DNA from: Micropterus salmoides
Taxonomy: Eukaryota > Chordata > Actinopteri > Centrarchiformes > Centrarchidae
Assembly: GCF_014851395.1 (NCBI RefSeq)
Contig: NW_024040596.1
Location: 4,490,777-4,554,776 of the forward strand
DNA length: 64,000 nt
Direction: 5' to 3'
Below the pieces are notes generated by a model. The model was not told the DNA's origin. It worked only from the letters and a program-made list of their open reading frames with translations, and searched no databases. The position numbers were made by a program, and so were the translations under genes. Shown here one piece after another: positions 50,101 through 62,100 of the stretch. Positions within the stretch are counted from its first letter, which is position 1, and the number at the start of each line of letters is the position of its first letter.

Positions 50101-53100
50101 AGAGGTGGAAGTGAGTAAAAAAGTGTTTTGCGGTGAAAAAGTAGCTGCCTGCTCTCATTGGCTGGATGTGGATGTCGAGTCGGCCGACTCCTCCAGATAT
50201 TTGGCATGCTAGAGATCTGGCAGACGTCGGCGATGTGTCAGAAATGTGTCGGGGAGCCGTTTTCTTGCATCGTTGAGTAGTTCACACATAACGACTGGCG
50301 ACCGCCGATCAGCTGCTGATTTACCCCTGATCACAGCCTGATGGTCGCTGAGCTCGCCGAGCGGCAAATTGAGCGAAAAATCGTGTAGTGTGAACCAGGC
50401 TTTAGCTGTCTGAGTTTAGCTGTGAACAAGGGTTTGCCATTGGTGCTTGTTGGTATACAGCTGTCCTCACAGAAACTGATGTAGGACGTCACAGCATCAG
50501 TAAACTCATCCAGACTATTGGTAGCAGCCCTGAAAATATCCCAGTCAGTGCAGTCCATACACGCCTGAAGATCCTCTACAGCTTCACCGGTCCATTTCTT
50601 TGATGTCCTCACTACAAGTTTACAGAGGTTTAGTTTCTGCCTGTATGCAGGAATCAGGGGCACCATGACGTGATCAGAGTGTCCCAGTGGAGCGCTGGAG
50701 ACAGCGTGATAGGCACTGCTTACTGTAGCGTAGCAGTGATCCAAAGTGTTCCCCGCTCTGGTTGGACACTTTATAAACTGTATTTGGGGAGTTCTTGGCT
50801 GAGGTTTATAGGGAAATATAGGGAATAACGGTACCCACTTTGGACAGTCTCCCCTCAAGGGCATTTCTGGTGCTACACTGCAGACACAACAAAGCAATGC
50901 TAATAGTTATGTGGAGATTTAAAAAAGAGAGCTCGAGTTCAAATCCTCCTAGTTCCTTACCCCCCCACACACACGGCCAATCGCTACATGTTTGTTATCA
51001 GCTTAAGAAGTTCGGAAAGAAAATTATCAGATGCCGCCCCATCACTTTTGACATTGATAGGAGGTTTCAGACTCTGTTCAATGATCTGACAAGCACTTTG
51101 AAGCATACAGACGTCTTTAACATTGGCATGGTTAGGGGTTAACCAATTCATCCAGGATCCTGCGGGCAATGTATGCATCAACTTGACTCCTAGATAACAC
51201 TGTAAGTTTCTTGTAGCATTCATTAAACAAGTTTGTGGTGGCTAATTGATTATGGCCCTTTCCAGAACCTCCAGTGCTGATTGTGTCTCCAAGTCAGTCC
51301 CAAATGGAACTTTGCCAGCAGACCTCTGAGAGGATGGTACTGAGCTGTGAGATCTCACGGCCCAATGCAGTGGTGCGTTGGTATCGAGACGGACTCGAAG
51401 TGGAGGAGAATGACAACCTTATTCTGGAGGTGGATGGTGTCTACAGAAGACTTATTATACCTGAAACTACTGTCAAAGATTCCGCCGAATACGTCTGTGA
51501 TACTGCGGATGACTCCATGACATTCTTCGTAAACATAGCAGGTATAAAAAACTAAAGTAGATAGTTTCTGTAAATAGCTGTTCCTGTGTCAATGTTTATC
51601 CATTTCTAACACAAAATTTCCTTAATGCACAGAGCCTCCTGTTCGCTTCATACGGCCAAGGAAGATGGCAAGTAGAGTAGAGAAACTTGTTGGGGAGACT
51701 CTGGTTCTAGACTGTGAGGTTTCAAGATCAAATGCTGAGGTCACCTGGAAGAAGAATGGGGAAGAAGTAGAAGACTCCAGAAATATCACCATCCTTGAGG
51801 ATGGTGTCATGCGTCAGTTAACCATTCACTCACTAACCGTGGAATGTTCTGGGCAATATGTCTGTGATGCAAAGGATGATGTGATGGATTTCCATATTAA
51901 TGTGCAAGGTAATTGTACTTAAAGGTCCAAGATGATATGGAGCACCACATCTCAAGTCCAAGTCCTGAAACATGACTTTTCTTGTTCATTTTCAGATTTG
52001 CCTGTAAAGATTCTTGGAAAAACAGCCGCAAAAACAGAAAAGCAGTTCTTAGTTTCAGATGACATTATTCTAGTATGTGAACTATCAAGATCCAACGCTT
52101 CAGTCAGTTGGTACAAAGATAATCAGCTAATTGATGACACTGAGCGATACTGTAGCGAGGAGCAAGGCGTTTTCCGATCACTGGTAGTCCTAAATGCTGG
52201 GCTCGAAGATTCTGGAGAGTACACCTGTGATGCTGTGGATGATAAGATGGTCTTCTATATCACTGTCAAAGGTAATCATATTATTAAGCACTGTAAATGT
52301 TATGTTTTTCCATTCACTCCGCAGGAAAATAATGCTGTGTCTTTTATGTTCAGAGCCTCCGGTACAGATCATTGGAAACTCCGGCCATCCGGAGCATCAT
52401 ATCCTGGTAGCTGGAGATGACCTTATATTAGAGTGTGAGGTGTCTCAGCCAAACGCCACCGTTCAGTGGCTATGGGATGGCAAAGTACTGAAACCAGACA
52501 CTCGTATAAAAATTGACAGCTACGACGTTGTGAGGAAGCTTGTTCTCTCTGGACTCCAGCCCTCAGACTCTGGAAAATACATTTGTGATGCCATTGATGA
52601 CAAATTGGTAACAATTGTTGAGGTTCAAGGTAAGATTTAAATTACTTTGAAACATGTCTTAGATTTCAGTTCTGTACTTTCTGTTTGAATGAATGTGTTT
52701 CATGTATGAACACAGGATTTACAAGCAATGTCCTTGCAAATCTCATTTTCTCAGAGCCACCAGCCAAGTTTGTGAATAAAATAGTAAATAACAACATCTC
52801 AGGCTATGAAAATGGGAGTGTCACACTGTCTGCCATTGTGAGCCGAGAAAGAGCTAATGTTCGGTGGCTGAAAGATGGCCAACTATTGAACGGGGACAAC
52901 ATTCACATATCCAGTGAGGGTAATACCCACAAGCTCACCATTAATCCCCTGCAGCTGTCAGATTCTGGAGAATATGTCTGTGATGCAAACACAGATGAGA
53001 TGTATTTCAGTCTTTTAGTCAAAGGTAAGAATTTGGCACTCCTAAACAAAATGTGACCTCTATTTCCAAGTATATATTTACTTTACTTGTAACAGTCATA

Positions 53101-56100
53101 AAGTTATCACTGGATTTACATTTCTTTATTCTACTCATCAGAAATGACGGTGAAATTTATCAGACCATTGGAGAACATTGTGTCTCTGAAAGGCAGCAGC
53201 CTTATGTTACGTTGTGAGATCAACAAGCCCAAAGGAGATGTCCAGTGGCTAAAAGATGGCAAAGAGGTCTCTCCAAGCCGTCGGCACACGATAAGGGCAC
53301 AAGGTCGAGAGCGAAGCTTTACTATCCACCAACTGCTGGAAGAAGATGCTGGAGAATATGCTTGTGAATCCACAGATGACAGGACCTCAGCTACTGTCAC
53401 TGTAGAAAGTAAGTCAGTTTAAATCATTATCATTTTAAGGCAGATCAGAGAGGGAAATCATATACAGTCTTATTAATAAAAATAGTTGAAAATAGTCAGT
53501 GTGCCATCTTAATGTTTAGAGCACAATGAATCTAATTCAGCTGAATGCTTTGCCTTCAGCTCCCCGTGTATTCGAGTTCATAGCGGAGCTTCGTAACATC
53601 ACTGTCTGTGAGGGAGAAGATGCTATATTTAAGTGCGTGGTTTCACCAGAGGACACTCAGTTGGTGTGGCGCTTAAATGGAAAGCAAGTAGCTCTGAATG
53701 AGCGCGCTGTCATTTCAAGCAACGGACTATGCCACATGCTCTGCATCCACAACTGCATGGTTTCAGATAGCGGCAGAGTGACAGCTGATGCAGAGGGGTT
53801 GGTATCAGAGGCAGAACTCCAGGTTCAAGGTGAGCCGTTGCCCCAAACATTAACACTTTAATTATATTTATATGTCTCAATGAATCACAACATTACAACA
53901 TTTAACAACCATTTACTGTTCAATAACCTTATCTCTCTCTGGTAGTTATCACCATATGTTGTACTGTAAGCTATTTTCAGCAATACTGGAGTGAATGTGA
54001 ACATAAAAGCAAGAGACTTTGAATGGCTGTGTAGCCTAAGTATCACATAAGCATACACTGAATATGACAAATAATGACCCTTTCAGAATTGTTGAAGAGG
54101 CGCCTTTGACGGCTAGCGCTTAGCAGCTTCTCCTGTTAGAATTCCTCTGGTAACTGACAGAGACAAGTGGCTCAGCGGTTTGGGAATATGTGACGCTGCA
54201 GGAGGCAAGACTCCTCTGAGCTTTTGCTTGCTCTCTGTGCTTGAACTTTGCTGATTTCTTATCTTTGTATGGCTTCAAAGTGTCATTATATATAACAATG
54301 AAAGAATTCATACATGCATACAGTGCTATCATATAAAAAGTAAATTGTTGACACTGCCGCTTTTTAGTAATTCTTTAAATTCTTTTTTTTTTTAGAGCAA
54401 CAGGTGTTGTTCACCAAGAAAATGACACCATTTGTAGCTGAGGAGTACAGTGAGGCAACTCTAGAGGTGGAGGTGAGTCTAGATTCGGGAGAGGTGCAGT
54501 GGATGAGGCAAGGGATGCTGATCCACCCTGGAGCCAAGTATACTGTGAAACACAAGGGCCGAAAACACAGTCTCACCATCCACAAACTGGCCATGTCTGA
54601 CCGGGGCACCTACAGCTGTGAAACCCTCCATGACCGCACGCAAGCCCAGCTCACAGTGGAACGTGAGTGTGCACGTGTTCTCGCTATGCCCCGTTGTTGT
54701 TTGTTTACCGCCGTTGCCGACGACTCCACCTCTTCCGCACACCATCGCTACTTCTTGTGCAGGCAAAGCTCAATTAACTGAGTAAGAGTAATTTGAGTGA
54801 CTGGGGACCAGGGTGGCACTTATACTGGAACATGATGGCAACCAACAGGTGACAGCCCATGTTGACTTTCAGACCAGGGCTTCTGTATTGACACAGGATC
54901 AATAAAGCCCTGATGATTTCATTACCTATGTCAAAGGCAAATGAGATTATAGTTTTAAGGGAAGTGCATGATAAATAACAAAGTTAACATGCTATTGTTC
55001 AACGACTAGAATTTCATTTTGGAAAGAAAATGAGCACTACTTAAAATTTCTCCAAAGGAGCAAGCTTGGCACATTGTAAAACTGGCATCTTGTAGTAATT
55101 AAGATGTACTTATGCTTGTTTTTCTTTTTGCATGCTTCTTATATTTCTTAGTCCTATGATCCACAGGCCAGTGGGTGAATTAAAGGCTGTTCTTTCAACA
55201 CTAGTGTGGGTGGGATGGGGAAAGTCAGACTTCAGGCTGCTGTTGGCACCTCCTATGAATTTGGATCTCCTCTCATTGCATCTAAATTTACACCCTGGCC
55301 TTCAAAACTAAGGTTGTTGTCATCAGGTCTCCAAAATAAACACTCCTTTTTTCCACAGGGAATGCTCGTCTGTGTTAGAATAAGTGAAAAATGTTGGCAG
55401 TTTCAAAGCTGGCTTTTGTGTAAAGCCCCATACTCAAATGACTAAAATATCGGCTTGTCAATGTGTGCCAGCTTGTATCATTTAACTGCTGTGTACAGAA
55501 CAGACTCCAGCCTATTCTGTTACAGAAAATGGACACCATGTCTGCTCAGGGTTAAAGCGGAATGAAAATGCTAGTTACAGGGGCCAAGCTTTCAACCTTT
55601 GTTTAACTATACTGCAAAGTATTTACATATACCCACGAAGTAGATCGCTGAATGTACTTGTAATTGACGCTCTTACACAGTTCTGAAATTTTCTTTACAG
55701 CTCGAAAAATCACAATCAAGAGAGGGCTGACTGACGTAAAAACCACAGAGAGAGAAACGACGTCTTTTGAGGTGGAGCTCTCCCATCCCAATGTCCCTGG
55801 CACCTGGAAGAGGAACGGAATCCAGCTTAAGCCGACAAATCACTTCCGTATGAGTGCCAAAGGAGAAGTCCACAGCCTCACTATCTCTAACCTCTCAGTA
55901 GAAGACACTGGCACCTTTATGTTCTGTGTAGAGAATTTGAAGACGTCTGCAAGGCTTGTTGTGAAGGGTAGGTCTTTTAGAACAGGAGATTTTGTTTGTT
56001 TAAACAAGCAGAGCTCAAAATTTGATTTTACCATAGTGAATTTAAAATGACTTTAAAAGTAATTTTGAGACAATGCAGCTATTACAAGGCCAATTAACAT

Positions 56101-59100
56101 GTAGTGTTGTCATAAGTTATCTAGAAAGGCTACTTAATAATTTTTCAGCTCACAGACCACGTACAGTACCCTGCAGTACTACCAAAACAAAATGTTACTG
56201 TACTAATTTTGTTATGACCTCAGACTGGTAGCTAAAGTGGTCCACTCAGAGTAGACCAAATGCCAACCAGTGGAGGCATCATAATAGAATAGAGTGACAG
56301 CTCTGCTACTGTTGCCTTTATCTAGGCTCACGTTACCAACACAAAATAGCCAAGGATGACCCAGTGAAAAGCAGTACCTCTCTGTTCAGTCTTTTCTGTC
56401 AGGTCCTAGTTTAACCTCACACTGTAAAATAATCCTCTCCATGCCGAGTCACTCAGTGTGCACCATCCCTTTGAGCTAAGGGGTTGAAAAGCTGGGGATG
56501 ACAATTGTTAAAATTAGTCCACATAACTTAACTGTATATACTTCAGACTTCAGCAGCAATTCATACGGTTCATTGGTGTATTTTGTAAGAGGCGTTGTGT
56601 CTGCCTAACTTAACTTGCTTTTTCTCTACCAGAGCCCCCAGTGACAATTTTCAGAAAACTGGAAGACCAGAAAGTACCTGACGGGGCGGTAATCTCCATA
56701 GAGTGTGAGCTATCAAGACATAATGTTGATGTGAAATGGATGAAGGCAAGTGTTGGATTTTTATTTTTCTCCATAACCAACATTTAGGCTCTGATTTTTT
56801 ACAAAACTCCAGAGTCAAAACAATCAATAATAAAGTGTCTGTAAGAATATGTTAAAAATTGTCAAGTAAATAAATACATATTCCAAAGAATGACATTTCA
56901 CGCAGTTGGACAATGCATCCCGTACAGTTTCAGTTGTTTAGAGATAATTAATTGTGATTGTGATGATGAATCCTTTTCAGGATGGGGTTGAGGTGAAGCC
57001 AGGCAAGGACTTGCGCATTTATGCAATGGGAAGGAAGCGTTTTCTTCAGATCATGAAATGTCGCGTCAGTGATTCTGGCATATACACCTGCGATGCCGGA
57101 GATGTTACTACATCCTGCGCTGTGGAGGTCTATGGTAAAGTCTGCTGTCTAATACAAAAATTTACAGACAACGGCCTGTAGTTTCACAGTGGTGTGAGGC
57201 GACGTTATAGGCTGGCTGAAAGAACAGTGTGGGCTGTGTCATGAAAGCATCAAGAGATTTGTAATATTATTCAGCAGAACTGCACACACAAATTTAAACA
57301 ATATGCACTGAGAATTGCTGTCAACAAGTACTAAACACCGAAAGCCCAGGATACGACAAAACACCCGACTTACACTGCAGCAATGTCATCAGCCATTTCT
57401 ACCAAATGAACGCAGAGGCTAGAGGTATAGCTGAGTAAGCTGCACAAGCTGTGTGTTACTTCTTTTCCACCACTTTGTATCAGCAATTTGTCAAGAAAGG
57501 TGGCTAACTCAATTACAGGGCAGCAACTAAGCAGTTCTGACTGAAAATAACTATGTTTATATCAGAAGTTTGTACTTTGGTTAGATCCGGGTCAGTCCTT
57601 TATTTACAAAGGACATAATGACTTTCTTCATTCACTCACTGACTTTGTGACTGACAGCACGCATAAGTTATTCTAGATAATTAACATCAACGTACAGAAA
57701 GAAATCAGTGACACATTAGTCTGGAGGATGTAAAGGAAGATATCCCCAAAAAATATTTGAATGACAACATACATCGAGTTAAACTTAATGTGTAGCAACA
57801 TCTATGTCAACCTACATACAGTCTGCAGCACAATTCACCAACGGGTGCCGCACTATTATACGGCAGACATTTTGACGTGTCCTGACAGGAAAAACACAGG
57901 CATTATTGATGCTATATTCAGTTTACCTTTGGTTGTATTCTGTAAGCTAGCTCACAGTGACACCTCCTTTGACAAGTCAAAAATGTCTGCCGTGGAAATT
58001 TCTATGACAGAGGGTAAATGATGTCAAAGAAACAATAAAGTAAAATGCTTTTAGGCTATGGTTGGCCACATTTAGCAGTACGACCATAATGTGAGAGGAG
58101 TCTGAGTTTGGGTGACCTAGGTATGTTTCCACTCGCACAGCTAGCAAACGAAGTAAGCTTTAGTCAGACATGTCAACACTTATTTGGGGTGCTTCTGTGT
58201 AGTTAGCTTGGTAATGCCAGGTAGGATAATTTTGACCAACAAGACAGTAAACATGTAACTTGAACACAAAAGAAGAAAGCACTTACCATGCACTGCCAGA
58301 TAAGCGCTGCCATCTTAGTTGCTGTTAGCCTCTTCTTTGCTAGCTGCTATAATCTGCTGCGCTTGTTTTGCGGCTTCTCTTAATGCTGGGGACTTTGTTA
58401 TTTCCCCTGGGCGAATTTTATTTACATTTAGCCACCTGTAAATCTTTCTCACCCATTCATCAGGACAGTTCAAATCACTAACCCTATCTTTAGGTAGGTG
58501 GCTAGCTGAGAAGTGCATACCGGACTCCATGGTGCACGTTCCCCCTGACCTTAACTCAAGTTCATTCAATCAAAAGAGCTAAGCTAAATTAAATGTCAAA
58601 TAAGCCACAATATGAGAAGCAGAAAATGCTTTAATTACCAAGAGAACCACAAAATTCCAAAAACTTGGTGGAGCATGGTTATATATTAAAAAGGCCCTTG
58701 CCACCTATGGTTCACCCACACAGGTGATTTCTGTTAAGGCTGATTAGACTTTTATTAAGGACTGTGAGGGCATGTACAGACTAAACTTGATTGGCATCAC
58801 TCTCTCTCTCTTCTGAAAACTTTGTTGCACCTTGGGGCAAAGACAAATTACACTTTTATGATTCTTATTGGCACATGGAGTCCTGTGATCTCACGTAATT
58901 CTCAGCAAAGCCACCCAACTTCAAGCTGAGCCCAGCTCGAACTGGCACAGAGTAATTGAAAACATGTGTGGGTGTGCAAGGTTTTACAATCATGGCTGCG
59001 TACTAAATACCTTTTCAAATTAGGTGAACATTTGAAATATATACAATTGTTTTTTTCTTCACCAAAATTAACAGGTTATAGACCTACTAGTATAGCATAT

Positions 59101-62100
59101 ACTATACTATACTAAAATACTACTAATAATGGCTATTATTGTGATTACAATTAGTTTGTGGTATTAATAGTAAATACTGGTACTACAAAAGGGGAAGCTG
59201 TTTGTTGAAGGAGGTCCAGGCTTTGAGTTAATGGCAGGACAATATCGGAGGATTCTGTGCAACTGTTAGCTTTCAATGTAGGCTATAACACAGAAAATAA
59301 AACATTTCTATACATATACACATATCCATTACAGTATTTTAAAGGGAAAGGGAATCATATCGTACATGCGTCCTGTTAAAAAGAAGCTTTGAGATTGTTT
59401 GTTTTTTTGTTTTTTTTTTCACTTTCAAATTCTTAAGAGATGCCCGTAACTCTAAATTTCCTTCAATGTTAAATGTCTCTGCAGAGCGTGAGCTGCTCAC
59501 CCTGCAGGGCCTCCAGGACCTGGACATCCAGGAAGATCAGAATGCTGTGTTTGTTTGTGAGCTCTCAGTGGAGGATGTACAGGGAGAATGGTACAGAAAT
59601 GGGGAGAGGATACAACCCACCAGCACCATCAAGATCCGCCAGGAAGGTCAGCATCTCTGCTGATGATGTTATGCTCATAAATATTGTAAATGAGACAGAG
59701 GTTTAAAATGCTCTGATACTCCACAAAAATAATGTAGCCTAATAGAACAGAAGATAAAACATTTGAAAATCTGTAAATAATAATTTCCACAAATGGAAAT
59801 TGAAAAAATCGTGTGCCTGGAATTGTGTAATTTTAGCCAGTAGAATTGAGCCAATTATTGTCTGGCTTATCATTTACCTTGACAGTTTTATTCTTATTTC
59901 AGGCACCAAACATTTTCTTCTGATGTGCAATGTGCGAGCAGAGGACTCTGGAGAGATCAAGTTCGTCGCCAGACATGTTGAATCAGTCGCTTACCTGGAG
60001 GTGGAAGGTATAATGATATGATGGTATACATTTATTATACATTTAGCAATTTGGGTGGCTGAGCTAGTTCACATTCTGTAAGCACTTAAAGCTGTGCAGT
60101 TAATTTTCTATTCATATCAAAATAGGGTCAAATATGTTTTTAAAAAAAAGAAGTGTGTTGATTTATGGAGATTAACAAATCATCACTCGTCCACTTACTA
60201 AATCTAAATTGCACTTTGGCCTTTTCAGAGCTCCCTGTCAACATTGTGAAACCTCTGCAGGATAAGACCGCCCTTGAGAAGAGCCGTGTGATCCTCGACT
60301 GCACTGTGTCTAACCCCAGATGTAGTATCCGCTGGTACAAAGGCAGCAATGTCATCCTGCCCTCCGAGCGCTTTGAGATCTGCAGTGAAGGCTGTTACCG
60401 CAAACTGATCCTCCAGCAGGTGGCGCTAGACGATGAGGGCATGTACAGTGTGCAGGTTGGAGAGTATACATGCTCTGCAAAACTGACAGTGGAGGGTAAG
60501 CGAGTTCATGATCAATTAACAAGCACTGCACAGGTTACAGCCAAACTTTTGTTTTCACAGCCATTAGTTTTTTTTGCAAATTTATTGTACAATATAATCA
60601 GTGTAATACAATATAATCTGTCTGACTACAAAAAATTAAGCATAGACATGTATATACTGTACTACTGCTCTTGTTATTGGTATGTGTGTGTGTATATGTA
60701 CTAGTGACAAATGCCAGGACTCATCATAGCCCAACAACACACAGTGTCAGCAGCATGAGGTCTCTCTCTTATGTTAGTGCAATGCAGGGAAAGGAGAACC
60801 TTGTGCATAACCTTGTAGCTCCATCTACTGGCAAAGCAAAGCTATCACATGGATTCTATCCGGTTGTAATGGGATAACACCAGGGCATTAACACAAAATT
60901 GACCCTCCATTCTTCACATGCCTGTTTTCCTTTCACTCTTGCCTCCTCTCCATTTGCAACATCCTTGATCGTTTTGTTTTTTTAGTCATCTATATCTCTG
61001 CTGAAAGGTGGCTGTTCATTTTGGCAGCCCCTCACACAGCTGCTGCGGTCAACCTAAACTTATATCAGTTATAATGGATTCTAATGGCAGAGGCATAATT
61101 TGACCTTCTCAACACAAACTGTATAATAATTATTTTTAATTTTAAAACAATGAACATGGCACTTAGATGTCAAATGATGACAACAAAGTACTAATACTAC
61201 ACTGTAAAAATACTAGTTCTGCATTGAAAATGTTACTGAAGCAAAAGTATTTAAGTATAATAAGAAAAATGTAGTATTAAAAGTAAATGTACTCAATGCA
61301 GAAAAGTGTCCCTTGTGACTGTTGCTATTATATATTCTATCATGAGATTATTATTCCTCATGAATTCATGTAAAAGCAGGATTTTACTGCTGAAGTTGTT
61401 GAGCTGGAGCTCATTTTAAACTATTTTGTATCAGACTGCAACTAATAATTATTTTAATAAGCAATTCATCTGCCCATTATTTTCTCAATTAATCGATTGA
61501 TTGATTGTAAAGATTCTGAAAAAAAGTGAGAAATGTCGTCACAATTACCCCAGAACCCAAAGTCACACCTTCACAGTCCAAACCTCAGCATTATTACCAC
61601 TACATTCAAATAATTAAAATAATTAAAAGGAAAAGCATCAAATCTTCACATTTGTGAAGATGCGACCATGAAATGTTTTTTCCATGAACTGATTGAAACG
61701 ATCCAAATAGTTGCTAATTAATTTTCCGTCAACCGACTAATAGTTTCAGCTATACTTGTATACACTGTTGATTATAACAAAACATCATATTTTATAAACT
61801 CTGTGTGTAAAAAGCTTCATTTGTAAAGAAATTAGTAACTAAAGCTTCTCAGATAAACGTAGTGAAATAAAAAGTACAGTATTTCCCTTTGAGATGTAGT
61901 GGAGAAGAAATAGATAGTGGCACGAAAAGCAAATACTCAAGTAAAGTACAGGTACCTCAATGTTGTATTTAAGTAGAGTACTTGAATAAATGTACTTAGT
62001 TACTGTCCACCACCATAAATATGGGGGAGACCGGGTATGGTTGTAACAGTTTTTGCTTCAGCAACTATAACTCACTGGATTTTTTAGCTAAAGTTCTCAT

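Noticed and set aside
54165..54240. Possible tRNA or SINE (GTGGCTCAGCGGTTTGGG)
   Set aside because: Only an A-box-like string is visible. I found no B box at the right spacing and no cloverleaf.
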